Notes: generated from the letters alone by a model not told the origin. DNA of 64,000 nt from Crocinitomicaceae bacterium (GCA_024643545.1 JAHEMR010000035.1:62001-126000); one strand, 5' to 3'; shown: positions 1-8,915, counted from the first letter of the stretch. Program-made: numbers and translations.

Positions 1-963
1 ATGTTTGCGTGCCGTTTTCTCCATGATGTCCATCAACAATAAGTTGTGGTCATTCGCTAAGTTACATTCTTCGAAAATCGGCGCACACTCAAATTGATTT
101 GGTGCCACTTCGTTGTGACGTGTTGTAACAGGAATCCCTAATTTCAACGATTCTACTTCAAATTCACGCATAAATGCGTTCACTCTCTCTGGAATAGAAC
201 CAAAGTAATGATCTTCTAATTGTTGACCTTTTGCTGGAGCGTGTCCAAACAAAGCTCGTCCAGTTAACATGATATCGGGACGCGCATTGAATAATGCAGA
301 GTCAATTAAAAAATATTCTTGTTCCCATCCAAGGGTCGCATTTACTTTATTGACATTTTTATCAAAGTATTGACAAACTTCCACCGCAGCACCATCGATT
401 GCATTTAATGCTTTCAATAACGGCATTTTGTAATCTAAGGATTCACCTGTGTAAGAAATAAAAATCGTAGGAATACACAATGTTTTACCGATAACAAATG
501 CAGGAGAACTTGGATCCCAAGCAGTATATCCACGAGCCTCAAAGGTGTTGCGAATTCCACCATTCGGGAAAGACGATGCATCTGGTTCTTGTTGTACTAA
601 TAAATCACCGTCAAAACGTTCAATTGCTTTTCCTGGTCCAATCGGTTTAAAAAACGCATCGTGTTTCTCTGCTGTCGTTCCCGTTAATGGTTGAAACCAG
701 TGTGTATAATGTGTTGCTCCTTTGGAAATAGCCCAGTCCTTCATTGCTGAGGCTACTTGATCTGCATTCTTACGATCTAAACGTGTCCCGTTTTGCGCTG
801 ATTCCAACATCGATTTGTAAGTCTCTGAAGGAAGGTATTCACGCATTACATCAATGTGAAATACATTTTGACCAAACAATTCTGATAGTTTCCCATCAAA
901 TTCAATGTGTTTCGGTTCTCTACTCAACACATCTTGATACGCATTCAATCTTTTAGTTGCCAT
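1..963 (-). CDS. glnN: Glutamine synthetase type III, N-terminal part (cut by window edge)
   Basis: ATP-dependent ligation of ammonia to glutamate, cytoplasmic. The 321 visible codons begin MATKRLNAYQDVLS and carry the GlnIII N-terminal region (WFQPLTG, KHDAF) followed by the start of the catalytic domain (GWEQEYFLID, RHNEVAPNQFE), where the Glu/His metal ligands lie. GlnIII enzymes are usually about 700-730 residues, so more than half of the protein lies beyond the left edge. Start chosen at the ATG at 963, which follows a TAACTTTG -7 box at 983-990. GlnIII rather than the short GlnA is typical of Bacteroidota. The identification is from recognisable family motifs and is secure; the C-terminus cannot be assessed. 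Confidence 0.93.
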   Translation of the reverse strand, partial: MATKRLNAYQDVLSREPKHIEFDGKLSELFGQNVFHIDVMREYLPSETYKSMLESAQNGTRLDRKNADQVASAMKDWAISKGATHYTHWFQPLTGTTAEKHDAFFKPIGPGKAIERFDGDLLVQQEPDASSFPNGGIRNTFEARGYTAWDPSSPAFVIGKTLCIPTIFISYTGESLDYKMPLLKALNAIDGAAVEVCQYFDKNVNKVNATLGWEQEYFLIDSALFNARPDIMLTGRALFGHAPAKGQQLEDHYFGSIPERVNAFMREFEVESLKLGIPVTTRHNEVAPNQFECAPIFEECNLANDHNLLLMDIMEKTARKH

Positions 964-982
964 TTTGGGTGTTTTTTTTTTG

Positions 983-990
983 CAAAGTTA
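983..990 (-). promoter_or_regulatory. Bacteroidota -7 box for glnN
   Basis: On the minus strand this reads TAACTTTG, an exact match to the TAnnTTTG -7 element used by the Bacteroidota primary sigma factor. It lies 19 nt upstream of the glnN ATG. A TTTG 16 nt further upstream may be the -33 element, although that spacing is shorter than the usual 19-21. Confidence 0.55.
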
Positions 991-1138
991 TTTCTTTTTG
1001 CACCATCAAAATGTTTTTTTGATGTTTTTTTTATCAACACCCCTATTTTCAAGGGGGTAATTTCAAAAATTTTATGTTTTTATATTAAGTTAATGTGAAT
1101 TTTTAGGGTTGTCAAGAAAAAAATGCAATTTTGCACAT

Positions 1139-1753
1139 ATGACTAAAAGTGAATTAATCAAGCGATTCCAAAAAGAACTTCCTGGTGCGGCCGCTCATGA
1201 ACAATTTGCACCCTATCGCAAACAATTTGAAGATCAGGCAGAAAACATTCGTAAAAAAGCCGCTGTAGCAATTCATCTTTATTTATCTATCGGACACTGG
1301 CATTTTCTACTCATTGAACGGTCAACGTATAACGGTAAACACAGTGCGCAAATGGCCTTTCCGGGTGGAAAACCGGAACACACGGATCTCCATTTGGAAC
1401 ACACCGCTCGAAGAGAATCAGAGGAGGAACTTGGAATTCCATCAAATCAAGGTGAAAAAATCGCCGAATTATCCATGGTTTGGATTCCCGTTTCAAGTTT
1501 TGAAGTCACACCATTTGTCTTTTTACACGCTGAACGACCAACGATAGAAATCAACCAACGTGAAGTTGCTCAATATTTCGAGGTGAAGGTTGATGATTTA
1601 CTGGATGAAGCTTCTGTTTCCAAAACCACCATTCATGTGAATGAACAGGTACGCATGAAGGATATTCCTTGCTTTATTTTGAATGAAAAAATCGTTTGGG
1701 GTGCAACCGCACTCATTCTCGCAGAACTAAAAATGCTTTTACAAACTGACTAA
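1139..1753 (+). CDS. Nudix hydrolase, CoA-pyrophosphatase-like
   Basis: Predicted to hydrolyse a nucleoside-diphosphate-linked substrate, possibly CoA or an oxidised derivative. The 204-residue protein has the FPGGK entry motif, then TARRESEEELGI, matching the core REuxEExGu of the Nudix box. The segment LLIERSTYNGKHSAQMAFPGG resembles the extra signature of the CoA-type Nudix family (NudL/YfcD-like), so CoA pyrophosphatase is the best guess but unproven. I start at the ATG at 1139 rather than the TTG ten codons upstream, because the ATG sits just after an ATTTTGCAC promoter-like sequence. It stands alone, divergent from glnN, and ends before a hairpin shared with mnmD. Confidence 0.82.
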   Translation: MTKSELIKRFQKELPGAAAHEQFAPYRKQFEDQAENIRKKAAVAIHLYLSIGHWHFLLIERSTYNGKHSAQMAFPGGKPEHTDLHLEHTARRESEEELGIPSNQGEKIAELSMVWIPVSSFEVTPFVFLHAERPTIEINQREVAQYFEVKVDDLLDEASVSKTTIHVNEQVRMKDIPCFILNEKIVWGATALILAELKMLLQTD

Positions 1754-1761
1754 AAAACAAA

Positions 1762-1790
1762 AAGAGGAACAAATCGTGTTTGTTCCTCTT
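1762..1790. terminator. Hairpin terminator between Nudix gene and mnmD
   Basis: Perfect 12-bp stem AAGAGGAACAAA / TTTGTTCCTCTT around a 5-nt loop. On the minus strand it is followed by a T-rich tract, so it would best terminate mnmD. The plus side lacks a clear T-run. Confidence 0.75.
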
Positions 1791-1901
1791 CCTGCTAAAC
1801 CATGCTAAAACTATAAAACTAAAACTACAACTATGAACTGTAATTTGATACAAAGTTAAAGTCTTTTTTTAGACTGACAATGAACTCATGTGAATTTTAT
1901 G

Positions 1902-2558
1902 TTAAATTTTTACAGCTCTCGTCATTTCTCTTTTTCCTGGTGGACCTGGAAGTGACTCCAATTGAAACCCAAGAGATTTCAAATTTCGTTTCATTTGTCC
2001 TTGCGCACAATACGTTACAAATACTCCACCGGTATTTAAAAGCGCATACATTTTTGTTAAAACAGGTAAATCCCACATCTCGGATTGCGCACGCGGTCCA
2101 AAAGCATCAAAGTAAATTAAATCAACCTTCACTGCCATTTGAAATTCAAGAATATCTTGTTCTATCTTTTTCAGATAAAAATCGGAATGTATATCGTTGT
2201 AAGTACCCCATTCAGTAGACATTATTTTTGAGTACATTTCTTCTTCATCCTGAAAATAGTCCATTTGTGTCCAGATTTCTTTAGGAACAGGATGTAATTC
2301 TATCCCTATGTAACGAATTTCTCGTTGATTCTTTTGCGCCCATTGAGCTGTTAGAAAAGCATTAAGCCCAGTCCCAAATCCCATTTCAAAAATGGTCAGC
2401 TCCTTTGTTTTAGGAGCAACGAATTTTAGTCCATGCTCAATAAAAACATGCATGGCTTCTTGAATAGCTCCATGAGAAGAATGATACGTTTCATCCAAAT
2501 CTGGTATATAAAGTGTTCTGGAACCGTCACTTGTTTGACGAACTTCTAGCTGCTTCAT
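1902..2558 (-). CDS. mnmD: tRNA (mnm5s2U34)-methyltransferase, MnmD
   Basis: Adds the final methyl group to 5-aminomethyl-2-thiouridine at tRNA position 34, the role of the N-terminal half of E. coli MnmC. The 218-residue protein has the SAM-binding FEMGFGTGLNAF motif, a DUF752-type core with LIYFDAFGPRAQSEMWD, and the C-terminal TYCAQGQMKRNLKSLGF and PGPPGKREM motifs. The FAD oxidase half of MnmC is absent, as in stand-alone MnmD proteins. An ATG six codons upstream (2576) would overlap the preceding methyltransferase; I prefer 2558, which starts 1 nt after that gene's stop. It is probably co-transcribed with the O-methyltransferase. Confidence 0.88.
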   Translation of the reverse strand: MKQLEVRQTSDGSRTLYIPDLDETYHSSHGAIQEAMHVFIEHGLKFVAPKTKELTIFEMGFGTGLNAFLTAQWAQKNQREIRYIGIELHPVPKEIWTQMDYFQDEEEMYSKIMSTEWGTYNDIHSDFYLKKIEQDILEFQMAVKVDLIYFDAFGPRAQSEMWDLPVLTKMYALLNTGGVFVTYCAQGQMKRNLKSLGFQLESLPGPPGKREMTRAVKI

Positions 2559-2559
2559 T

Positions 2560-3198
2560 TTATTTTTTACGTGCAATCATAAGTCCATCACGAATAGGAA
2601 GCAATACTTCTTCGACGCGAACGTCATCGTGAATGATGGCATTCAGTTTTCTGAGCAAAGTAGTGTCTTTGTCATTTTTATCTTGGTCAACCACTTTCCC
2701 TGACCAAAGCACATTGTCTAAGATAACATAACCACCGGGACGCATCAAAGGAAGGATGTGTTCGTAGTATTCAATATAGTTTTGTTTATCCGCATCAATG
2801 AACACAAGATCCCATGTCTCATTTAAAGTGGGAATAACTTCTAACGCAGGTGAAATCAAGTATTGAATCTGTGTGGCATATTCAGAATCATTGAAATAAG
2901 CTTGAACGCGATTAGCTAATTCCTCGTTAACGTCAATAGTCACCAATTTACCATCCGAAGTAAGTCCCTCCGCCAAGCACAAAGCAGAATATCCCGTATA
3001 TGTTCCTATTTCAAGAATACACTTTGGCTGAATCATTTTTGAAAGCATGCTCAACACACGTCCTTGAAAGTGTCCACTTAACATGCGTGGTTGCAAAACC
3101 TCCACATGCGTTTCACGATTGATTCGTTTCAGCAGTTCGTTTTCTTCAGCTGTATGTGAACAACAATATTGATCTAATTCTTGAGAAATGAATTCCAT
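2560..3198 (-). CDS. Class I SAM-dependent O-methyltransferase (Methyltransf_3 family)
   Basis: A 212-residue catechol/caffeoyl-CoA-type O-methyltransferase. Visible motifs are ILEIGTYTGYSALCLAEGL (SAM-binding loop), VTIDVNEE (acidic residue binding the ribose), DLVFIDADKQNY (metal-binding Asp pair) and DNVLWSGKV. Length and motif order match the bacterial COMT-like family; the natural substrate is unknown. It lies directly upstream of mnmD with a 1-nt gap, so the two are likely translated from one message. Start at 3198 is the only ATG giving the complete N-terminal helix. Confidence 0.87.
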   Translation of the reverse strand: MEFISQELDQYCCSHTAEENELLKRINRETHVEVLQPRMLSGHFQGRVLSMLSKMIQPKCILEIGTYTGYSALCLAEGLTSDGKLVTIDVNEELANRVQAYFNDSEYATQIQYLISPALEVIPTLNETWDLVFIDADKQNYIEYYEHILPLMRPGGYVILDNVLWSGKVVDQDKNDKDTTLLRKLNAIIHDDVRVEEVLLPIRDGLMIARKK

Positions 3199-3231
3199 GT
3201 ATGCTATTTAAGGATACAAAAGTAATGGAAA

Positions 3232-3777
3232 TTACTTCTTTCGTTTAATCGTATGTTTTAGCTTCATTACTGCAAAGTTAAATTCAATGGAGGTCTCTGT
3301 TTCATCCGTTTTTAAATCTGGAACAATCAGTTCATTCAATAGTCCTGAACCCTTTTCAAGTAAATCATTCGTCAACTCATCGGTTTGATCAGTGACACTC
3401 GATCGAATTAAATGAGAAAACTCCTTTATTTTAGCATATGTTTCAATAATCGCTAATGTTGTTTCCGTTGCGCGATCACTTTTCAGAATCGTAGCCAGCA
3501 TATATAATCCTTTTTCTGTGAAAGCTTTTACCTGATACTTCGTATGTTTCCCCCTACTTAAATTCTTTAAGGTCGAAATTTTCGACCTTAAAGAATTTGA
3601 TTCTTCTTCATTCAAAAACAACACATATTCCTCAGGGAATTTCTCTGGATTATTGCGGTATGCTTCGTTTACACGTTTCGTCTCAATTCCATAAAAGGAA
3701 GCTACATCGCGATCTAACAAAACTTTTTGATTGCGCACGAGAACTAACTTGGACTCAATTTGACTCAGATCATTCAT
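3232..3777 (-). CDS. ORF6N domain-containing protein
   Basis: A 181-residue protein whose first ~90 residues match the ORF6N DNA-binding domain: VLLDRDVASFYGIETKRVNEAYRNN, then FPEEYVLFL, the SLRSKISTLKN segment and FTEKGLYMLATIL. ORF6N domains occur in phage and mobile-element proteins and in many Bacteroidota chromosomes; function is mostly unknown. The C-terminal half is predicted helical (LLNELIVPDL, MKLKHTIKRKK). The segment SLRSKISTLKNL is encoded by a perfect 39-bp odd palindrome (3560-3598), which is unusual for coding DNA. The gene is isolated and divergent from alaS. It may be a relic of horizontal transfer, but no phage genes flank it. Confidence 0.8.
   Translation of the reverse strand: MNDLSQIESKLVLVRNQKVLLDRDVASFYGIETKRVNEAYRNNPEKFPEEYVLFLNEEESNSLRSKISTLKNLSRGKHTKYQVKAFTEKGLYMLATILKSDRATETTLAIIETYAKIKEFSHLIRSSVTDQTDELTNDLLEKGSGLLNELIVPDLKTDETETSIEFNFAVMKLKHTIKRKK
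3560..3598. repeat. 39-bp perfect odd palindrome inside the ORF6N gene
   Basis: Arms AAATTCTTTAAGGTCGAAA (3560-3578) and its exact reverse complement (3580-3598) flank a single T at 3579. The palindrome lies fully within the ORF6N coding sequence and encodes part of the conserved core. A message covering it would fold into a 19-bp hairpin with almost no loop; as DNA it could extrude a cruciform or be a binding site. Confidence 0.95.
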
Positions 3778-3858
3778 TTATTTCAGGGATTTCAGATGCA
3801 TAGAAAAGCTAATCAGTATAAATTTTTCTCTTTTAGAACGCGATATGCCCATTTTCAT

Positions 3859-3889
3859 TGCCCGTAGTTCTCTCAAATTCCTAAATTTG
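3859..3889 (+). promoter_or_regulatory. alaS promoter
   Basis: TTG at 3859-3861, a 20-nt spacer and TAAATTTG at 3882-3889 match the Bacteroidota consensus (TTG, 19-21 nt, TAnnTTTG). The -7 box ends 20 nt before the alaS ATG. Confidence 0.75.
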
Positions 3890-3909
3890 CAAGCAAACAA
3901 AACGATACA

Positions 3910-6525
3910 ATGACGGTTTCCGAAATACGCCAGCAATTTTTTGACTTCTTCGAAAGTAAAGGACATCAAATTGTTCCCTCTGCGCCAATGGTGGTGAAAA
4001 ATGACCCTACACTCATGTTTACCAATGCAGGAATGAATCAATTCAAAGATTTTTTCCTTGGACATCAACAAGCAAAACAAAAGCGTGTGGCAAATTCTCA
4101 AAAATGCTTGCGCGTTTCTGGCAAACACAATGACTTAGAGGAAGTTGGTGTAGACACCTACCACCACACCATGTTCGAAATGCTTGGGAACTGGTCCTTC
4201 GGAGATTATTTCAAAGAGGAAGCGATTTCATGGGCTTGGGAATTATTGACAACTGTTTACAAGATTCCAGTAGATCGTTTGTATGTTACCGTATTCGAAG
4301 GAGATGAAAAAGATGGCGTGCCTAAAGATTCGGAAAGTTTTGATATTTGGAAGAAATTTATTGCTGAGGACAGAATAATTCTAGCATCTAAAAAAGACAA
4401 TTTCTGGGAAATGGGTGATACTGGACCTTGTGGACCTTGTTCAGAGATTCATGTGGACTTAAGAAATGAAGAAGATCGTAATGCGGTTAATGGCCTTACA
4501 TTAGTCAACAACGACCATCCACAAGTGATTGAAATTTGGAACAACGTTTTCATGCAGTTCAATCGCAAAGCAGACGGGAGTTTGGAATCATTACCAGCTA
4601 CACACGTAGACACAGGTATGGGACTTGAACGTTTAGCAATGGCCCTTCAAGGTAAACAAAGTAATTACGATACTGATTTATTTCAAACGCTCATTCAATT
4701 TGTCTCCAAAGAAAGTGGAATTCCTTACGGAAAATCCGAAGAGACTGATATCGCTTTGCGTGTTATTGCTGATCACATTCGCGCAATTTCTTTTTCCATT
4801 TCTGATGGACAATTACCGTCTAATACTGGAGCGGGATATGTTATTCGTCGCATTTTGCGTCGAGCAGTTCGCTATGGATATCAAACCCTAGGATTGAAGG
4901 AGCCATTTTTGTGCAAATTATCAGGTGTTTTGGTCCAATTGATGGGACATCCTTACGAGGAACTCATTAAGCAAAAGGAACTCATTGAAAAAGTCATCAG
5001 AGAAGAGGAACAAAGTTTCTTCAGAACATTGGAACAAGGAATCAAACGCATGGACGATTTAATGTCCCTAAGTAAAAAATCCAATTCGACACTCATTTCA
5101 GGAGAAAATGTTTTTGAGCTTTACGATACCTATGGATTCCCGGTGGATTTAACATCACTCATCGCCCGCGAAAATGGATTTAGCATTGATGAGGATGGAT
5201 TCCAAGCACAACTACAAATTCAAAAAGATCGATCCAGAGCCGCTTCTGTCATTGAAACAGATGATTGGGTACAAATTGGAACAGATATCCCCACTGTTTT
5301 CGTTGGGTATGATCAAAAAGAAGCTCCTGTTCACATTACGAAATACCGCAAAGTCAGTCAAAAAGGAAAACAATTTTTTCAACTCGTTTTAAATCAAACT
5401 CCATTTTATCCGGAAGGCGGAGGTCAAGTCGGTGACAAAGGGATTTTGCGAAACGGATCAGAATCCATTCGGATTTTTGACACGAAAAAAGAGAACAACC
5501 TGATCATTCATTTGAGTGAACAACTTCCATCAAATTTAATGGATGCATTCACAGCGATCATTGACCTAAGTACGCAAGAAGAATCTGCGAAAAACCACAG
5601 CGCAACGCACCTACTCCATCATGCATTACAAACGGTGTTGGGCTCACATGTGGAACAGAAAGGATCATTGGTTAATTCTTCAAATTTGCGATTTGACTTT
5701 TCTCATTTTTCAAAAGTGAGTGAAGAAGAAATTTTAGAAATTGAAGATCGCGTAAATTCCGCCATTGCTGCAGGCATTCCTTTGGATGAACGTAGGGCAA
5801 TGGAAATTAACGAAGCAAAAGCTTTAGGAGCTATGGCTTTGTTTGGAGAAAAATACGGAGACCATGTGCGTGTCATCAAATTTGGTGACTCTGTTGAATT
5901 GTGTGGAGGAATCCACGTTCCTGACACTGCAAAAATCGGTCTCTTTAAAATTGTTTCTGAATCAGCGGTTGCAGCTGGCGTTAGAAGGATTGAAGCAATT
6001 ACCGGGAAAGCGGCTGAAAACTATTTCAAAGAAAAAGCGGCTACGTTAAGTCAAATTCAAATCGCACTTAAAAACCCAAAGGACATTGTAAAATCTGTAG
6101 AGGATTTGATTTCAAAAAACCAACAATTACAGAAAGAAATCGAACAGCTCATTCGTGAAAAAGCGAGTCAATTAAAGTCAAACCTAAAATCACAAATTAT
6201 CAAAATTGGTGACGTTTCTTTTTTAGGAGCAATAGTCGATTTAGATGCCAATTCAGTGAAGGACATTTTATTCCAATTGAAAGGAGAAAATGAGCATTTC
6301 GTTGCAATCATTGGAAATAAAGATTCGGATAAATGTGGATTGAGCTTGATAATTGATGAAAAATTAGTTGAATCAAACACTTGGAATGCATCCCAATGGA
6401 TTCGTGAAGTTTCACCACTTATTCAAGGCGGCGGCGGCGGACAAGCGTTTTTTGCAACGGCTGGAGGAAAGCGCAGTGAAGGTTTACAAAAAGCTATCAA
6501 CGAAATAAAAGCTAAAATTGCCTAA
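3910..6525 (+). CDS. alaS: Alanyl-tRNA synthetase
   Basis: Charges tRNA-Ala with alanine in the cytoplasm and edits mischarged Ser/Gly. At 871 residues it is full length. The class II catalytic domain is N-terminal (FFESKGHQIVPSAPMV, FTNAGMNQFKD, MGDTGPCGPCSEIH). The editing domain has the zinc ligands HxxxH at residues 563-567 and CGGIH at 665-669. The glycine-rich C-Ala motif QGGGGGQ is near the end. The start follows a consensus promoter. The 3' end overlaps the start of the GT4 gene by 8 nt, so that gene is probably coupled to it. Confidence 0.98.
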   Translation: MTVSEIRQQFFDFFESKGHQIVPSAPMVVKNDPTLMFTNAGMNQFKDFFLGHQQAKQKRVANSQKCLRVSGKHNDLEEVGVDTYHHTMFEMLGNWSFGDYFKEEAISWAWELLTTVYKIPVDRLYVTVFEGDEKDGVPKDSESFDIWKKFIAEDRIILASKKDNFWEMGDTGPCGPCSEIHVDLRNEEDRNAVNGLTLVNNDHPQVIEIWNNVFMQFNRKADGSLESLPATHVDTGMGLERLAMALQGKQSNYDTDLFQTLIQFVSKESGIPYGKSEETDIALRVIADHIRAISFSISDGQLPSNTGAGYVIRRILRRAVRYGYQTLGLKEPFLCKLSGVLVQLMGHPYEELIKQKELIEKVIREEEQSFFRTLEQGIKRMDDLMSLSKKSNSTLISGENVFELYDTYGFPVDLTSLIARENGFSIDEDGFQAQLQIQKDRSRAASVIETDDWVQIGTDIPTVFVGYDQKEAPVHITKYRKVSQKGKQFFQLVLNQTPFYPEGGGQVGDKGILRNGSESIRIFDTKKENNLIIHLSEQLPSNLMDAFTAIIDLSTQEESAKNHSATHLLHHALQTVLGSHVEQKGSLVNSSNLRFDFSHFSKVSEEEILEIEDRVNSAIAAGIPLDERRAMEINEAKALGAMALFGEKYGDHVRVIKFGDSVELCGGIHVPDTAKIGLFKIVSESAVAAGVRRIEAITGKAAENYFKEKAATLSQIQIALKNPKDIVKSVEDLISKNQQLQKEIEQLIREKASQLKSNLKSQIIKIGDVSFLGAIVDLDANSVKDILFQLKGENEHFVAIIGNKDSDKCGLSLIIDEKLVESNTWNASQWIREVSPLIQGGGGGQAFFATAGGKRSEGLQKAINEIKAKIA

Positions 6526-7822
6526 CGCTAAAAAAGTATTGATTATTACGTATTACTGGCCCCCAAGTGGAGGCAGTGGTGTTCAACGTTGGCTACATTT
6601 TAGTCGTTATTTATCAAATTTAGGTTGGGAACCTATTATCTACACGCCAGAAAACGCGGAAGCACCCATCGAAGACACGAGTCTTTTGGATCAATTTACC
6701 GCATCTGTTCATGTGATAAAACACCCAATCTGGGAACCTTTTGAAGCCTATAAAGCACTTACCGGCAAAAAAGGAAAAAAATTACAAACAGGTTTCTTGA
6801 ATGAAGGAGGAAAACAAGACAAAAAGTGGATTCAAAAATTCGCATTGTGGTTGCGTGCCAACCTATTCATTCCAGATGCTAAAAAGTTTTGGATCAAACC
6901 TTCCATAAAACATTTAAGTGACTTTTTACGTGACCACCCTGTTGACATCATCGTTTCAACTGGACCTCCTCATACAACACACCTGATTGCACTTGGATTA
7001 AAACGAGCTACAGGAATTCCTTGGCTAGCAGATTTTAGAGACCCATGGACTAACATCGATTGGTTTGATAAACTTCCCATGACGAAATGGTCCATCCGAA
7101 AACATAAAAGACAAGAACAAGCAGTTTTAAAAGAAGCAACGGGAATAACATGTGTTAGTCGAACGTGGACGGAAGAATTTGAGGTGTTAGCGAATCGCTC
7201 AGTCAAACTCATCACAAATGGATTTGCACCCGATGACTTCAATCATTTTCATAAAAAGGTTGATCCAAACTTTACGATTTTACACACCGGATCCTTAAAT
7301 GCAGACCGCAATCCGATAGTTTTCTGGTCCTTCCTGAGTGAAGAGATAAAACACAATGAGGAACTAAAAAACAGGCTCAAAATACAATTAGTTGGCGCCG
7401 TAGACTTTTCCGTTATTCAGTCTATTGAATTATTCGGTTTGACTTCCTACTTGGATCAACGTCCATTTATTCCGCATGGAGAAGTCATTGAACTCATGTC
7501 CTCATGTTCCCTTCTTTTGCTTCCGCTTAACGATGTCAAAAATCAAGAAGGAATTATTCCAGGAAAATTATTTGAATACTTAGCCAGCAATCAAGCTATT
7601 TTAGCAATTGGACCGAAAACAGGTGATTCTGCGCAAATTCTTCACGAACAAGCAAATACGTTAGTTATTGATTTTGAAGAGATTCCGACTTGGAAGGCCA
7701 TTAAAGAAATGACAAATCATTCCATTGATCGTTCCACAAGCTTATCGAAATACAGTCGTCAAGAACTCGCAAAGGAAATGAGTTCGTTTCTAGATCAACT
7801 TATTAAAGAATCCGCGAAATAA
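6518..7822 (+). CDS. GT4-family glycosyltransferase
   Basis: Predicted cytoplasmic retaining glycosyltransferase of GT-B fold acting in surface polysaccharide synthesis; donor and acceptor unknown. The 434-residue protein opens with the Rossmann strand KKVLIITYYWPPSGGSGVQR, has WLADFRDPW mid-protein, FTILHTGSL at the start of the C-terminal domain, and PGKLFEYLAS (the nucleotide-sugar-binding helix, E of the EX7E type). No ATG can precede this conserved N-terminus: an in-frame stop lies at 6506-6508, so the TTG at 6518 is the likely start, overlapping the alaS stop. It converges on wecB with a 20-nt overlap of coding ends. Confidence 0.87.
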   Translation: MPNAKKVLIITYYWPPSGGSGVQRWLHFSRYLSNLGWEPIIYTPENAEAPIEDTSLLDQFTASVHVIKHPIWEPFEAYKALTGKKGKKLQTGFLNEGGKQDKKWIQKFALWLRANLFIPDAKKFWIKPSIKHLSDFLRDHPVDIIVSTGPPHTTHLIALGLKRATGIPWLADFRDPWTNIDWFDKLPMTKWSIRKHKRQEQAVLKEATGITCVSRTWTEEFEVLANRSVKLITNGFAPDDFNHFHKKVDPNFTILHTGSLNADRNPIVFWSFLSEEIKHNEELKNRLKIQLVGAVDFSVIQSIELFGLTSYLDQRPFIPHGEVIELMSSCSLLLLPLNDVKNQEGIIPGKLFEYLASNQAILAIGPKTGDSAQILHEQANTLVIDFEEIPTWKAIKEMTNHSIDRSTSLSKYSRQELAKEMSSFLDQLIKESAK

Positions 7823-8897
7823 CCTCTAGGATTCGTTCTGTTGCTTTGCCATCCCACAAAGGCGGTATTTTCCCATTTTTGTAATTCCCTTCGTGAATAG
7901 CGTCGATTAAACCTAAAATCAATCCTTCGTCAAATGGAACCAAGGTGTTCGTGCCTAGGTCTACCGTAATGGGTCTTTCCGTATTTTCACGAAGTGTTAG
8001 GCAGGGTACTTGACGAAATGTACTTTCTTCTTGAATTCCTCCACTGTCTGTTAGAATCAAATCCGCGTGTTTCACTAAAGACTGAAAATCAAAATATCCA
8101 AGTGGATCCAACAAATGTAAATTTCCATTATCTAACCATTGTGAAACTTGATCGGCCGCTTCAAAGTTTTTCCTTGTTCTCGGATGAATTGGAAATACAA
8201 TGGTGTATTTTTTACTTAATTCAGAAAATAAACGAATGATTTTCGCTTGTCCTTCATGGGAATCTACATTTGAGGGACGGTGAAGCGTTACTAAGATGAA
8301 GGGTTTCTCTTCAATACCTAAGCGTTGACGAATGGTGCTTTTTAAAATCTGTGGTTCAAAATGAACTAGTGTATCAATCATTGTATTACCAACAAAGAAG
8401 ACCTCCCCTTGTTTTTTCTCTTCTGCTAAGTGATTGAGCCCGCTTTGTTCGGTGACAAAAAAGTAATCAGAAATTTCATCGGTTAATAGTCGATTGATCT
8501 CTTCAGGCATCGAACGATCATTCGAACGAAGTCCACTTTCTAAATGTGCCAAAGGAATACCCATTTTATTCGCAACAAGTGCAGAAGCAAGCGTTGAGTT
8601 CACGTCTCCTGGTACAATCATCAAGTCGGGCTTACCGATTTTCAAAATGAGTTCACTTAGCTTACTCATCATACTAGAAAATTGATCCACTACAGAATTG
8701 GAAGAAGCAGAAAGCATGTAATCGGGCTTTAATCCAAATTCTTCAAAAAACACTTCCGACATATTTCGATCCCAATGTTGACCAGTATGAACTATCTCCA
8801 CATTAAGATGGGGATGATTTTTTACTAGTTCTTTAAATCGAGTTACTTTAATAAAATTCGGACGGGTACCGACGATAATGAGAATTTTCTTTGTCAA
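7803..8897 (-). CDS. wecB: UDP-N-acetylglucosamine 2-epimerase (non-hydrolysing)
   Basis: Interconverts UDP-GlcNAc and UDP-ManNAc for surface glycan synthesis. The 364-residue protein shows IIVGTRPNFIKV (N-terminal nucleotide-binding strand), IVHTGQHWDRNMSE, PGDVNSTLAS, HLESGLRS, PEEINRLLTDEISD and the C-terminal LTDSGGIQEES UDP-binding motif. Length matches the WecB family. The start is a TTG at 8897; an in-frame TAA lies two codons upstream and no ATG fits the conserved N-terminus. A TAATTTTG -7 box at 8916-8923 supports this start. A second, different WecB-like epimerase lies at 55.5 kb. Confidence 0.93.
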   Translation of the reverse strand: MTKKILIIVGTRPNFIKVTRFKELVKNHPHLNVEIVHTGQHWDRNMSEVFFEEFGLKPDYMLSASSNSVVDQFSSMMSKLSELILKIGKPDLMIVPGDVNSTLASALVANKMGIPLAHLESGLRSNDRSMPEEINRLLTDEISDYFFVTEQSGLNHLAEEKKQGEVFFVGNTMIDTLVHFEPQILKSTIRQRLGIEEKPFILVTLHRPSNVDSHEGQAKIIRLFSELSKKYTIVFPIHPRTRKNFEAADQVSQWLDNGNLHLLDPLGYFDFQSLVKHADLILTDSGGIQEESTFRQVPCLTLRENTERPITVDLGTNTLVPFDEGLILGLIDAIHEGNYKNGKIPPLWDGKATERILEVISRIL

Positions 8898-8915
8898 AAT
8901 TGCTTACTTTTAGGT

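Noticed and set aside
1880-2218. 112-codon plus-strand frame
   Set aside because: Antisense shadow of mnmD, whose motifs are clear in the opposite frame.
3778-4128. 116-codon frame antisense to the start of alaS
   Set aside because: It lies over the alaS promoter and catalytic core and has no homology or ribosome-binding features; alaS is certain.
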